Assembly (NCBI GenBank): GCA_029226935.1
Contig: JAQXYZ010000072.1
Coordinates: 124,001 to 188,000, forward strand
Source: Bacillota bacterium
Lineage (GTDB): Bacteria; Bacillota; Clostridia; Lachnospirales; Lachnospiraceae
Direction of reading: 5' to 3'
DNA length: 64,000 nucleotides
Made by a program: the position numbers and the translations under genes. Below the pieces are notes generated by a model, which was not told the origin of the DNA, made no database searches, and saw nothing but the letters and a program-made list of their open reading frames with translations. Shown piece by piece: positions 1-9,757 of this stretch (the stretch's first letter is position 1; every line of letters starts with the position of its first letter).

Positions 1-2
1 TA

Positions 3-173
3 ACCCAGATTATTGCCAATAATGATGTTAAGGGAGTAACCATTGTGAGAATGGAAGTGCCATGCTGCGGTGGACTGGAAATGGCAGCGAAAAAGGCGAT
101 ACAAAACAGCGGAAAATTTATTCCATGGCAGGTAGTAACGATTTCTATTGATGGAACGATTCTGTCTGAATAG
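3..173 (+). CDS. 4Fe-4S binding protein, C-terminal end (cut by window start)
   Basis: An open frame runs from the window edge to a TAG stop, giving about 56 residues. It contains VRMEVPCCGGLE and ends in ISIDGTILSE. The MEVPCCGGL signature is typical of the C-terminal part of ferredoxin-like dicluster 4Fe-4S proteins of anaerobes, which are often followed by a small cupin gene, as here. The cluster-binding CxxC motifs would lie upstream of the window, so the call rests on this tail and the neighbour only. Its job is probably electron transfer or redox sensing; no substrate can be named. Confidence 0.6.
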   Translation, partial: TQIIANNDVKGVTIVRMEVPCCGGLEMAAKKAIQNSGKFIPWQVVTISIDGTILSE

Positions 174-222
174 ATAAAAATGAGGCGAAAGCTCGCAATT
201 AATAGAAAGGATGGATGGTAAG

Positions 223-558
223 ATGAGCTATATCAAAAATATTGAACACGAGAAGGTGTTGAAATTGGCAGATCAGGTTCAAGTAATGCCCGGACAGATT
301 GTGAGTAAAACATTAGCACAAAACGAGGCAGTGAGCGTTACTTTATTTGCCTTTGCAAAAGGAGAAGAGATTGGTGCACATGATTCTTCAGGGGATGCAT
401 TCGTAACTGTTTTGGAGGGAACTGGAAGATTTACCGTAGGTGGAGTGGAACATGTCGTTCGTGCAGGAGAAGCACTGGTTATGCCTGCGAATATAAAGCA
501 TGCCGTGTATGGAGAAGAAGATTTTAAATGGATTCTTACAGTAGTATTTCCTTCGTAA
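223..558 (+). CDS. Small single-domain cupin protein
   Basis: A protein of about 111 residues forming one cupin barrel. The region GEEIGAHDSSGDAFVTVLEGTGRF resembles cupin motif 1, and GEALVMPANIKHAV resembles motif 2, with a histidine in each. The track starts at ATG 211, but that codon directly abuts AAAGG. ATG 223 sits about 11 nt after AAAGGA and gives MSYIKNIEH, so I prefer it. The gene lies 49 nt after the iron-sulfur protein and is probably in the same transcript. Such cupins bind a metal or small ligand; the ligand is unknown. A strong terminator follows. Confidence 0.8.
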   Translation: MSYIKNIEHEKVLKLADQVQVMPGQIVSKTLAQNEAVSVTLFAFAKGEEIGAHDSSGDAFVTVLEGTGRFTVGGVEHVVRAGEALVMPANIKHAVYGEEDFKWILTVVFPS

Positions 559-590
559 AAAATAACGGATAGTAAATAATAAATTAATAT

Positions 591-646
591 TTACAGATCC
601 AATATGCTGCTTAGCGATGCAGAGTATATTGGGTCTGTAATTTTTT
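591..646 (+). terminator. Rho-independent terminator after cupin
   Basis: TTACAGATCCAATATGCTGC pairs with the downstream arm GCAGAGTATATTGGGTCTGTAA, leaving a small loop and one bulge. A run of six T follows at once. It closes the iron-sulfur/cupin transcript. Confidence 0.85.
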
Positions 647-702
647 GTGAATGTTTTGATAAAATTATTTGATGTCAAATAAACAGTAAAAAATATATAA
701 GC

Positions 703-743
703 ATGCCGGAGACAAGCTGTTTAATGCAAAATGTCGCCGGCAT
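703..743 (+). terminator. Second hairpin, possible back-up terminator or leader structure
   Basis: ATGCCGGAGACA pairs with TGTCGCCGGCAT with one mismatch and a 17-nt loop, followed by TTTATT. The T-tract is short, so this may be a second terminator or a processed RNA structure. It lies upstream of the sortase promoter. Confidence 0.4.
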
Positions 744-785
744 TTTATTGTGCAACAAAACTTGTACAATATGTGGACAAAATGC

Positions 786-813
786 TTGAATTAATTTCAA
801 GATATAGTAAAAT
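786..813 (+). promoter_or_regulatory. Candidate promoter for the sortase/LRR operon
   Basis: TTGAAT and TAAAAT are separated by 16 nt, about 34 nt before the sortase start codon. It is the best sigma-A-like pair in the 289-nt gap after the cupin gene. The gap also holds the two hairpins above. Confidence 0.4.
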
Positions 814-846
814 AAGATATATATGCCATTAAAGGAGAAGTGTGTC

Positions 847-2040
847 ATGCCGGCAGATGAGCTGACAGTTGCAGGAAGACGATTCCGCACTCACGCGGAT
901 TATGAAGCTGCATTACGCGACCAAAGAAAAATAGATAGTATCAAAGCGCAGACCAATTTAAATGACCCCAAGCAGTTATATGAATTATTTCAGGAACTGC
1001 AGAGCGGAATTTATCGTTTTGAGACAACGGTAGGAAATGATTTTGATGATGAAATATACGAAAAGATAGAAGCATTAAAGAAACAGGGAATTACTGCTGA
1101 AAATGCAAAGAATGCACTGAAAGATAAGAAGAAAGCAAAAAAAGAGAAAATTCCAAGAAGTCCCAAGGCATCAAAAACAAAGAAAAATGTTGGAAAAAAG
1201 AAACTGGAAGATTATGACAAGAATATGCAGGAGCAGATTCTTGAGGAGTTAAAGAAGCAGGAAAAACGACGGAAATTGATAGTGGCAGTTGCTTCAGTTG
1301 TGGCAGTTCTATGTTTCGGATATTTTGGCATTTATTATTTCTATAGTGCAAGGACAAGCATGGATTACAATGAGCTTGCAGCGCTTAAGGGAAGTGAAGC
1401 ACTTTCTTCCACACAGGAGAGAAATGAATTTTCATTACATAAGCAGTCTGTCAAGATGCCGGATGTTCTGGATGAATATAAAACTTTATATGAAAAGAAT
1501 AAAAAGCTAATCGGATGGCTTAAAATTGACGATACAATAATAGATTACCCTGTTATGCAGACAAATAATAATGAGTATTATTTGGAGCATAACTTTAATC
1601 AGGAATATGATAGGAACGGAAGCCTTTTTCTTGATTGTGACTGTCAGATTTATCCTCGGTCTACGAATCTGATTATTTATGGACATCACATGAAATCAGG
1701 ACAGATGTTTGGACAGCTTCAGAAATATGCTAAAGCATCTTATGGAAAGAAGCATTCTATCATTCAGTTTGACAGTATTTATGAAAAGGCAACCTATCAG
1801 GTAATGTATGTATTCCGTTCTCAGGTTTATAGTGAGAATGATGTAGTTTTTAAATATTATCAGTTTATAGAGGCAAATTCGGAGAAAGAGTTTGATTCCT
1901 ATATGCAGGAAATGGCAAAGCTGAGTCTGTATGATACAGGGGTTACAGCCAGCTACGGTGATAGTTTGCTTACATTGTCCACCTGTGACAATTCTCAGGA
2001 GGATGGAAGATTTGTAGTGGTTGCTAAGAGAATTCAGTAG
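847..2040 (+). CDS. Class B sortase with long cytoplasmic N-terminal extension
   Basis: A membrane transpeptidase that joins surface proteins to the cell wall. The track begins at ATG 823, but AAAGGAG lies 9 nt before ATG 847, giving 397 residues. Residues 1-145 are charged, Lys/Glu-rich and probably coiled-coil. A membrane segment follows (KLIVAVASVVAVLCFGYFGI), then the sortase fold. The catalytic set is visible: His280 in IIYGHHMKSG, Cys380 in TLSTCDN and Arg388 in DGRFVVV. Typical SrtB enzymes are about 220-250 residues, so the extra N-terminal region is unusual. Two genes with a shared sorting signal follow at once, so they are its likely substrates. SrtB class is supported by the His/Cys contexts; pairing with the substrates is inference from gene order. 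Confidence 0.9.
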   Translation: MPADELTVAGRRFRTHADYEAALRDQRKIDSIKAQTNLNDPKQLYELFQELQSGIYRFETTVGNDFDDEIYEKIEALKKQGITAENAKNALKDKKKAKKEKIPRSPKASKTKKNVGKKKLEDYDKNMQEQILEELKKQEKRRKLIVAVASVVAVLCFGYFGIYYFYSARTSMDYNELAALKGSEALSSTQERNEFSLHKQSVKMPDVLDEYKTLYEKNKKLIGWLKIDDTIIDYPVMQTNNNEYYLEHNFNQEYDRNGSLFLDCDCQIYPRSTNLIIYGHHMKSGQMFGQLQKYAKASYGKKHSIIQFDSIYEKATYQVMYVFRSQVYSENDVVFKYYQFIEANSEKEFDSYMQEMAKLSLYDTGVTASYGDSLLTLSTCDNSQEDGRFVVVAKRIQ

Positions 2041-2059
2041 CCCAAAAGGAGCGTTACAA

Positions 2060-5000
2060 ATGGCAAAAGGTACGAAAAAGAAACCTAATAGAAAATTGAG
2101 GAGACAGATTCGCAAAACCATAGGTGCGTTACTTATGATTTCTGCGATTACTGTTGCTGCCATTCCGGTGCAGGATGTAAGTGCTGAACCGGGAGTGGAT
2201 GCACAGCCTCAAAAGAAAGTGTGGGTATGGGATACAACACAACAATCCACTAAGGGTAAGCCTGCGGACAGTATTGCCCCATTTTGTGAGAGTACAATAC
2301 CTTATGTCCCAGATAATTCAATTGTATATACCTCCGGTGATGGTAGATTTCAATTTTCATATGTTGATCCCGGCAATGGGATTAAGGTTGCGGTTATTTT
2401 AAACTATAACCCAACGGTTCTAACAGACAGCACTTTGGAAATTCCCAATACAGTGGAGGCATTTCGAAAGTATAAGACAACATCCACAGAAGGGTATTAC
2501 TGCCTTGTTACTAAGGATGACGAATTCATGTTTTATGATGTCTATGAGCAGGATAGGGATTCAAGTAATCGGTTATTATATTCTGTTCCCGAAATTAAGT
2601 ATGACACAGATAAGCATCCGGTTCCACCGGGGGATACGGTTCATCATGTGGGGGATTCTATTGTAGTAAATCAAGATCAGCTGGTAACCAGAGACGGCAA
2701 GCTTGTTTATGTGGAGAGAGTAATAGAGCAGGATGAAGAAAATAGAGATGTAGAGGTAGAAAAGATATATCAGGTAGATCAGGTTATGGTAACTCATCAA
2801 AAGCCCTGCTATTATGAAGCAAGGAATGTGTGGGGGGATAAGGATGATACAGAATTGTACTATCAGGTCAAAAATAGTGTTACTTCTGATAAACCGGATG
2901 GTGAGCTTGTACATCCCATGGAGCAAAATCATTATCGTATCAACGCTGATGTGAAATATATTGGACAACAGTTTATCGATGCTATTCTAGATAGTGATGG
3001 AAATTTGACAGGATGGAAAGTACGAACAGGGGAATATCGAGATGAACCCAATGAAGGTGTTTTTGCCAACAATGCAAATATTACAAATTTAGTTATCGGT
3101 GAGAAACTATCCGGTATCAGTGATTATGCATTTCAAGGGTGCTCAACGCTGCAGAGTGTTTCTTTTGGGAATGATCTTACAACGATTGGGAATGGTGCAT
3201 TTGCAAATTGTATTCGATTAAGCAATTGTAATATGGAATCCAATTCTAATATTCAGGCTTTGGGTAAAGATGCCTTTTATAATTGTACGGCGCTAACCAA
3301 TATCATGATACCGATAAATGTAAAAGCCATTGGAGACAGTTGTTTTGAGGGATGTTTGCGGTTGCAGAGTATTGATTTGTGTGGTGGAAGCAATTTAGAT
3401 ACCATGCTTCAGGTTATAGGAAATTCTGCTTTTAAAAACTGTGCTTCTTTAGGTTCTGTTACGCTGCCAACGCAGTATAATGAAGCTGATTTACAGATTG
3501 GGATTTTTGAAGGTTGCAGCAGCCTACAATATGTGCAGGTACAAAACAGGGATATGAATTTTGTTGATACAGTTGGAGGATATACTTTCGAGAAGTTTAA
3601 AGAAACTGTGCCTAATTCATTTTATTTTATTGGACCTTTACCAAAATCAGAGGAGGATAGAAGCAAGTCTTCGATTCACAGGACGGCAAATGATAAAGCA
3701 ATTGCATTTAAATATCCCGATCAAGAATTGTATGAGGTAGTAAAGGAAGAAAAAGCAAGTACAGGAACAAGCCCTGATCCTGCAAGGATAACTTATCAGG
3801 TAAATAATCAGAATGAATTGGTAAAGGTATGGATTGAAGGACAGCCAGAAAACATTACTCTTCCAGAAACGATTGGACCTTATGGAATATCATCTATTGG
3901 TGCGGGAAGTTTTAACGATAATTGTACTTTAGGGAAGATAACCATTCCTGCATCAGTAACATCCATAGGTGATAATGCGTTTAAGGGATGCCATGAGCTT
4001 AAAACAGTCATCTTTACAGATGCATCAACCATGCAGTCTATTGGAACAGATGCATTTAAAACACAGGTAGTTACATGTACACATACCTGCAGTGATCCCA
4101 AGCTTACCTTTGTCGGTGCGATGATGAACTCGGCAGGTGCAGATACTGTTCCATTTATCTATGCCATGAATGGGGTAAGCAATATCAATAATCCTAATCA
4201 GGAGAAGATTTGGATTACCTGCCACAGTGGATGGCCGACCAACCTTGAAGTGCAGTATAATTTTGATCCCCTTACGCAAACAGGCGAAGCACAGTTAGTT
4301 GGGTATCCGAGATATGAAATGATTAATGATGCTTTAAAAGCCGCTGATTGGGTATCGAAACTTCCATATGTCACAACGGAAAATCAAACAGAATATACCA
4401 ATATGGTTACTAAGGCAACAAAGTATTACGAATATAAGAAAGATCCCGATCATTGGTCAGGTCCTGTTCCTGAACAACCAACAGAAAACGAAATGGCGAT
4501 CGTGACTTCTACACTGAATGTAGCAATTCCTTCCAGTGTAGACAGTATCAAGCCAGGTTTGTTCTCCGGCTATACATATGATGAAAATGGAGAAGCTAAG
4601 CCGGTTGCTGGGATTACTTCAGATGAATACATTCAAACCATCCTTTTTAACGGTGTAGATGAAGTGGAACCCTATACCTTTAAAGGGTGTACTGCTCTGA
4701 AATCAGCTGACCTGATTGGAAGTGAGTTTATAGGTGATTATGCTTTTGATGGATGTACATCATTGGAAGTGGCAACACTGGGAGAGGGTTTGCAGGATAT
4801 CGGTTTACGCCCATTCAGAGGATGTACGGCAATGACGACAATTAACAGCCTCACCCCCAATTATTGGTGCAGGGATGGAGTGTTGTATCAAAAGACGGAT
4901 GAGGGAACAGAAATCGTAGAATGTCTGGAAGGAAGAGGAGGTAATTTTGGTTCTTATTCTGTAGGACCGGACGAACTTTCCGGGGTAACCTCCATCAAAG

Positions 5001-6967
5001 AAGAGGCATTTATGGGATGCAGTAAGGTGGGAAAAGTTGATTTGTCATCATCTACAGTTGATGTGATCCCGGAAAAATGCTTTAGCGAAACAAGCGATTT
5101 AAATACAGTTGTTTTGCCGGATACGGTTAAGAATATTGAAGCAGATTCCTTTAAAGACAGTAAAATCAGATTGCTTACAATTCCGGGAATGCAGGCGTAT
5201 ATTGCACAGGATGCGTTTAAAAGCACGCCTGATCAGCAGACAATTATTTTTGAATGTGTGGAGGGAACAACGGCTGACCGATATGCCAAGCAGTATAATT
5301 ATATTAATCCCGAATATGGTAAAGTGAATTTGGAGCATACTGTTTATTTCTGGGATTATCCAAACTATCCGGATACGACTACCAAAAGTTTATTCCACAA
5401 GGTTAAGGTAGTAGATGGACAGGATGCAGTGCCGCCTACCAGTACACCTAGCCATGAAGGACATCCTTTTAGCCGCTGGACGGATTATACCAATATCGTA
5501 AGGGATACAGATGTATATCCGGTCTTTGGTGAAAATTCTTATGTAGTAACTTTTATTGATACCATTGCAGGTAAAGAACTTAAGGTAGAGACTGTTGCAG
5601 AAGGAAAGAGTGCAACACCGCCTGAAGCACCAACTCATGATGGATATACCTTTACGGGATGGGTGCCGGATTATCATAGCATTACCAAGGATACAACAAT
5701 CCTCACGCAGTATAAGGATAATTCGGGTTCTTCAAGCAGACATACGGTTACGTTTTACTCTTATGATGGAAAAACGATTGTCAGTCAGCAGAAGGTTGAC
5801 CATGAAGGGGCAGCAACAGAACCTGTGCCGCCGACCCGAGAGGGATATACATTTACTGCATGGGTGCCGGATACTTATAAAAATGTAACACAGGATCTGA
5901 ATATTATTGCATCCTATACACCTGTTACACCTACACCTACACCGACACCGGGAACATCGCCAAGTGCGTCGCCATCTTCAAGTTCGACGCCGTCACCGAC
6001 AAATAGACCTGGCAGCACAGCATCACCATCACCGACCCCGACCCCAACACCTACTACGGTGCCGGAGGTTAAGAAATATACAGTGTCCGTATCCGGTGGA
6101 AGTGGAAGTGGTAGCTATCCGGCAGGGGCAGTGGTTGCAGTTAATGCCTACTTCAGAGGAGAAGGGCAAAGCTTTGATAAGTGGACGTCCTCTACAGCAG
6201 GTGTAGGATTTGCAGATCCCAATGCAGCATCTACTACGTTTACCATGCCTGCAGCAAATGTGGCAATTACGGCTACATATAAGACTGGAAGCACAAGTTC
6301 AGGAGGTTCAGGCACCGGAACAAATACAGGCTCAAGTTCATCCTCCGGCAACGGAGGAAGCAGTTCTTCCGGTACAAGCCAGTCCTCCAATAATGGTACA
6401 ACTGTACAGGTAACGAAGCCGGGGATTTCCAATACTAATCTGGCAGGAGCTACGGTCAGTGGAGCAACGGACAATTTTGTTATTAAAGTATCGGAAGACC
6501 AGTCGGCAGCAAGTGCAGTAGTAGCAGCACTTCAGGCAAAATACGGAGATATCAGCAGGATTAAGTATCTGCCTATGGATATCAGCTTATATGATTCCAG
6601 CGGACGAACCAAGATTGCAGACACTTCAGGAATTTCGGTAAATATGACGCTCCCGTTGCCGGATGATTTGGTGCAGTATGCAGGAAACAATAAGGTGGCT
6701 GCTGTATCAAACGGAACTTTGGAAGAGTTAAATGCCAGATTTACTACTGTGGATGGAGTGCCCTGCGTGAACTTTACGGCAACACATTTCTCACCGTATG
6801 TAGTTTATGTAGACACTGCAAATCTGACAGCAGGAACCATCGACGTGACACCTAAGACAGGTGATCCTATTCATCCGAAATGGTTCCTTGCACTGGGAAT
6901 GGCATGTGTTTCATTGATTCTTTTCTTTAAGCGTGATAAAGCAGTAGTAAAAACAAAGACAGCATAG
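2060..6967 (+). CDS. Giant BspA-type leucine-rich-repeat surface protein, sortase-anchored
   Basis: About 1635 residues. AAAGGAG precedes ATG 2060; the earlier track start at 2021 overlaps the sortase gene and lacks a site. Order: basic signal peptide ending near VSA; unknown N-terminal region; LRR_5 repeats at roughly 340-505, 605-660 and 860-1060 (units such as SIGDNAFKGCHELKTV); three InlB-type B-repeats at about 1095-1287 with GYTF(T)GWVP cores; a Thr/Pro linker; one divergent InlB repeat; a Gly/Ser linker; a C-terminal domain with THFSPYVVY; then TPKTGDPIHPKW, a membrane helix and a basic tail. This is a cell-wall anchored adhesin-like protein, probably binding host or community ligands. 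It follows the sortase by 19 nt. The ligand is unknown. The C-terminal domain is shared with the next gene. Confidence 0.88.
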   Translation: MAKGTKKKPNRKLRRQIRKTIGALLMISAITVAAIPVQDVSAEPGVDAQPQKKVWVWDTTQQSTKGKPADSIAPFCESTIPYVPDNSIVYTSGDGRFQFSYVDPGNGIKVAVILNYNPTVLTDSTLEIPNTVEAFRKYKTTSTEGYYCLVTKDDEFMFYDVYEQDRDSSNRLLYSVPEIKYDTDKHPVPPGDTVHHVGDSIVVNQDQLVTRDGKLVYVERVIEQDEENRDVEVEKIYQVDQVMVTHQKPCYYEARNVWGDKDDTELYYQVKNSVTSDKPDGELVHPMEQNHYRINADVKYIGQQFIDAILDSDGNLTGWKVRTGEYRDEPNEGVFANNANITNLVIGEKLSGISDYAFQGCSTLQSVSFGNDLTTIGNGAFANCIRLSNCNMESNSNIQALGKDAFYNCTALTNIMIPINVKAIGDSCFEGCLRLQSIDLCGGSNLDTMLQVIGNSAFKNCASLGSVTLPTQYNEADLQIGIFEGCSSLQYVQVQNRDMNFVDTVGGYTFEKFKETVPNSFYFIGPLPKSEEDRSKSSIHRTANDKAIAFKYPDQELYEVVKEEKASTGTSPDPARITYQVNNQNELVKVWIEGQPENITLPETIGPYGISSIGAGSFNDNCTLGKITIPASVTSIGDNAFKGCHELKTVIFTDASTMQSIGTDAFKTQVVTCTHTCSDPKLTFVGAMMNSAGADTVPFIYAMNGVSNINNPNQEKIWITCHSGWPTNLEVQYNFDPLTQTGEAQLVGYPRYEMINDALKAADWVSKLPYVTTENQTEYTNMVTKATKYYEYKKDPDHWSGPVPEQPTENEMAIVTSTLNVAIPSSVDSIKPGLFSGYTYDENGEAKPVAGITSDEYIQTILFNGVDEVEPYTFKGCTALKSADLIGSEFIGDYAFDGCTSLEVATLGEGLQDIGLRPFRGCTAMTTINSLTPNYWCRDGVLYQKTDEGTEIVECLEGRGGNFGSYSVGPDELSGVTSIKEEAFMGCSKVGKVDLSSSTVDVIPEKCFSETSDLNTVVLPDTVKNIEADSFKDSKIRLLTIPGMQAYIAQDAFKSTPDQQTIIFECVEGTTADRYAKQYNYINPEYGKVNLEHTVYFWDYPNYPDTTTKSLFHKVKVVDGQDAVPPTSTPSHEGHPFSRWTDYTNIVRDTDVYPVFGENSYVVTFIDTIAGKELKVETVAEGKSATPPEAPTHDGYTFTGWVPDYHSITKDTTILTQYKDNSGSSSRHTVTFYSYDGKTIVSQQKVDHEGAATEPVPPTREGYTFTAWVPDTYKNVTQDLNIIASYTPVTPTPTPTPGTSPSASPSSSSTPSPTNRPGSTASPSPTPTPTPTTVPEVKKYTVSVSGGSGSGSYPAGAVVAVNAYFRGEGQSFDKWTSSTAGVGFADPNAASTTFTMPAANVAITATYKTGSTSSGGSGTGTNTGSSSSSGNGGSSSSGTSQSSNNGTTVQVTKPGISNTNLAGATVSGATDNFVIKVSEDQSAASAVVAALQAKYGDISRIKYLPMDISLYDSSGRTKIADTSGISVNMTLPLPDDLVQYAGNNKVAAVSNGTLEELNARFTTVDGVPCVNFTATHFSPYVVYVDTANLTAGTIDVTPKTGDPIHPKWFLALGMACVSLILFFKRDKAVVKTKTA
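5920..6066 (+). repeat. Thr/Pro/Ser low-complexity linker
   Basis: The DNA is a run of ACACCT, ACACCG and CCGACC-type units encoding alternating Thr-Pro and Ser-Pro. It separates the B-repeats from the divergent InlB repeat and probably acts as a stiff stalk. Such short units can change in number by slippage. Confidence 0.7.
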
Positions 6968-6977
6968 GAGAGCTCCT

Positions 6978-9701
6978 GTGAACAGAAAAATTGCAAAGAC
7001 GTTGAGTGCACTGCTATTGATAACAGCAATAGCAGTGACTCAGGTACCTGCATCAGATGCAGAAGCTGTGGCGCCTGCATCTGATTTTCAAATGGATGGA
7101 ACAAAATTAATGAAATATTCAGGCACGGCTGAGGTCGTGTCTATTCCCGATGGTGTAAAAAGTATCGGTGAGGAGGCCTTTGCCGGAAATGATAATTTGA
7201 TTAAGGTGACGGTAAGTGGTGATGTGGAGTCCATTGGGTATCGTTCTTTTGCAGATTGCGATAATCTTCGTACCATTACGGTGGGAGATCGTGTGGAAGA
7301 GATTGGAACAGCTGCATTCAGTAATAATAAGGAACTGGTAAATGTCTCTTTAGGAGCAAATGTCAGGAAATTGGGAAGCGGCATATTTGCGGGATGCAGT
7401 CAGCTGAAAGATTTATCGATTTCAGAGGACAATTCTTATTTATATTATTCCAATGGTATTTTGTATGATGATGAGCAGACAAAAGTATATGCTTTGATGC
7501 CCGCCTGTGAAAAAGGGGCTTATACATTACCCGGAACAGTTTCGGAAATTGAGGCATATGCATTCTGGGGAAATCCGTATTTGGAAAAGGTAACTCTTGG
7601 AAGCGGACTTAATGAGGTCCCGGCATATGCTTTTTCAAACTGTCTGAATTTGAAAGAGGTTGAAATTCCTTTGACAGTGAGAGGAATTGGTGCCAAAGCC
7701 TTTGAAGACTGTGTGAATCTTACAAAGGTTACACTGCCGGATTCTATGGCAGTTATTAGTGACAGTGCCTTTGATGGCTGTCCTAATGTAGAGTTTGTGG
7801 CAACACCGGGAACCTATAGTGCAGACTTTGCAGCGGCATTCAGAACTTCCGATGTGGAAGAGGTAGAGTATGAGGATGTACAGGATGCACAGACGGTTGA
7901 GGCAGATTCAATTTCAAATGAAAAAGAAAGTGCTGTGCCGACAGTCAACTCTTCCCCCACACCTACAGCGGAACTGACAGCGATAACAGAAACAGTAAAT
8001 AATAAGACGCTGTTGGGAGAATCCAGTATCGTTTCTGGAAGAGCAGTAATTTTTATTGACAACAGACGCTCTACAGTTATTGATGGAAATACTGTTTCTA
8101 ACAGGATTGACCTTTCAGATATGGCAGAAACCGATGAAAGGAAGGAAGCAGATGATGACAGTGGAACCAAGGCAGGATTGGAAGGTCTTTTGATAGACAA
8201 TGCACAGAAGGGAAAGGATTTTCCCAAGTATACCATTGTCAATGATACACAAATTGCTTCTCAGGCTTTTTATCAGGACACTGACCTTACTGAATATACG
8301 ATTGAGGATGGAATTACACAGATTGGAGAGTTCGCTTTTGCAAGATCAGGACTTACGAAAGTGGTTATACCTGAAGGCGTGACACGCATCGGTTATGGTG
8401 CTTTTTATCATTGTGACAAGTTAAGCGAAATAATCATACCGGATTCTGTGACGGAAATTGAACCTTATGCGTTTGAAAAGACTCCTTGGATAGAAAATGA
8501 AAAGACAGCAACCTATCCTTTTCTAATAGCAGGAGACGGAATTTTGATTGCTTATGCTGGAAGTGACAGCGTGATTAATATTCCAAGTGGCGTAAAACAA
8601 ATCGGTCCCGGTGTGTTTAAGGATCATATGGGTATTACTGCAGTCAATATTCCTGATACAGTTCAGGTCATAGGAGAAGAAGCTTTTATGAACTGCAAGA
8701 ACTTAAAGACGGTAAATGGGGGCAGAAGCCTCGTAGCTGTGAAAGACAGAGCTTTTATGAATTGTCCTTTGTCACAGGTCATTATACCTGAAACCATGCT
8801 GGAAGTAGGACTGGGTGCATACGCACTTGGAAACGGAACAGATACGGTTGTGTTTCAGGGAGATGAACTTCCCAGACTTTCGGTTGGACAGGGGGCTAAG
8901 CGTCTTGCTAATAAGGAATATCGCACTTATGCTTTTGACAATATCAAAAATGCTATAGTTCCTGATAGAATCAGCAATTTTGATGGAACGGTACTGGAGG
9001 CAGGAACCTATGGTTTCAGAGGAATTGTTTGCAGTGAATCAGGTAATCAGATTGCAGATAACAGGGATGGGGTTGTTAAAGAGGATGGAAGTGAAGTGGT
9101 GCTTCGAATCAGCAGCAAATCTATCGCTGACGGTGAGAATATGATGGCTTCCATTCCCGGTGAAAATGATGCATATGTACTGAAAATCACAGATTCACAG
9201 GAAGCTGAGGAAAAGATTGTGAAAGCCTATGGAGAGATATATGGTGGTAGAACTCCTTTAAACTTGAAAGCGTATGAGGCGGTTCTTTATGATGCATCAG
9301 GCAGTATCCCAATCAATAAGCTTGGCAAACAGTATATTTCAGTGCAAATGAAAGTTCCTGATGGGATATCTGTGGATAATCTTCATGTTGTCACCCTTGA
9401 TCAGGATGGACAGTTGGAGGCAGTACCTCATCGCATTACAGAATTTAATGATGGCAACTATATTCAATTTACCACCAGCCATTTTTCTCCGATTGGTATT
9501 TATAATTATTCTTCAGTTGATGGACAGGCGCTGGTAACAAATGGAAAAGCCGTGATTTCAAATCTGTCGGGAAGTAAGGATAATACTCCTGATACAGGAG
9601 ATCCCCTGCATCCCAAGTGGTTTCTTGCAGTCGGTCTTTTGGCGGGATCGGTTGCCCTGTTCTTTTATAAAGGAAAACCAAAACAAAATTTAAATAGATA
9701 G
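6978..9701 (+). CDS. BspA-type leucine-rich-repeat surface protein, sortase-anchored
   Basis: 907 residues. The GTG start is supported by TAGGAG overlapping the previous stop codon, 7 nt upstream. A signal peptide (MNRKIAKTLSALLLITAIAV) leads into two blocks of LRR_5 repeats at about 36-290 and 415-635. A polar linker without repeats lies between them. The C-terminal domain at about 735-840 holds TTSHFSPIGIY and is related to that of the preceding protein. The chain ends with TPDTGDPLHPKW, a hydrophobic helix and a basic tail. It sits 10 nt after the first LRR gene in the sortase operon. It is probably a second wall-anchored binding protein; no ligand can be named. Confidence 0.88.
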   Translation: MNRKIAKTLSALLLITAIAVTQVPASDAEAVAPASDFQMDGTKLMKYSGTAEVVSIPDGVKSIGEEAFAGNDNLIKVTVSGDVESIGYRSFADCDNLRTITVGDRVEEIGTAAFSNNKELVNVSLGANVRKLGSGIFAGCSQLKDLSISEDNSYLYYSNGILYDDEQTKVYALMPACEKGAYTLPGTVSEIEAYAFWGNPYLEKVTLGSGLNEVPAYAFSNCLNLKEVEIPLTVRGIGAKAFEDCVNLTKVTLPDSMAVISDSAFDGCPNVEFVATPGTYSADFAAAFRTSDVEEVEYEDVQDAQTVEADSISNEKESAVPTVNSSPTPTAELTAITETVNNKTLLGESSIVSGRAVIFIDNRRSTVIDGNTVSNRIDLSDMAETDERKEADDDSGTKAGLEGLLIDNAQKGKDFPKYTIVNDTQIASQAFYQDTDLTEYTIEDGITQIGEFAFARSGLTKVVIPEGVTRIGYGAFYHCDKLSEIIIPDSVTEIEPYAFEKTPWIENEKTATYPFLIAGDGILIAYAGSDSVINIPSGVKQIGPGVFKDHMGITAVNIPDTVQVIGEEAFMNCKNLKTVNGGRSLVAVKDRAFMNCPLSQVIIPETMLEVGLGAYALGNGTDTVVFQGDELPRLSVGQGAKRLANKEYRTYAFDNIKNAIVPDRISNFDGTVLEAGTYGFRGIVCSESGNQIADNRDGVVKEDGSEVVLRISSKSIADGENMMASIPGENDAYVLKITDSQEAEEKIVKAYGEIYGGRTPLNLKAYEAVLYDASGSIPINKLGKQYISVQMKVPDGISVDNLHVVTLDQDGQLEAVPHRITEFNDGNYIQFTTSHFSPIGIYNYSSVDGQALVTNGKAVISNLSGSKDNTPDTGDPLHPKWFLAVGLLAGSVALFFYKGKPKQNLNR

Positions 9702-9717
9702 AAACAGCACTGTTAAA

Positions 9718-9757
9718 AACTCCCGGCATATGATAATTAAAAAGCTGGGAGTTTTTT
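9718..9757 (+). terminator. Terminator of the sortase operon that also carries the next gene's ribosome site
   Basis: AACTCCCGGC pairs with GCTGGGAGTT (one G-T pair) around a 16-nt loop, then six T. The 3' arm contains GGGAG, which is the only ribosome site for the subtilase ATG at 9758. Read-through RNA would hide that site in the stem. Confidence 0.8.
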
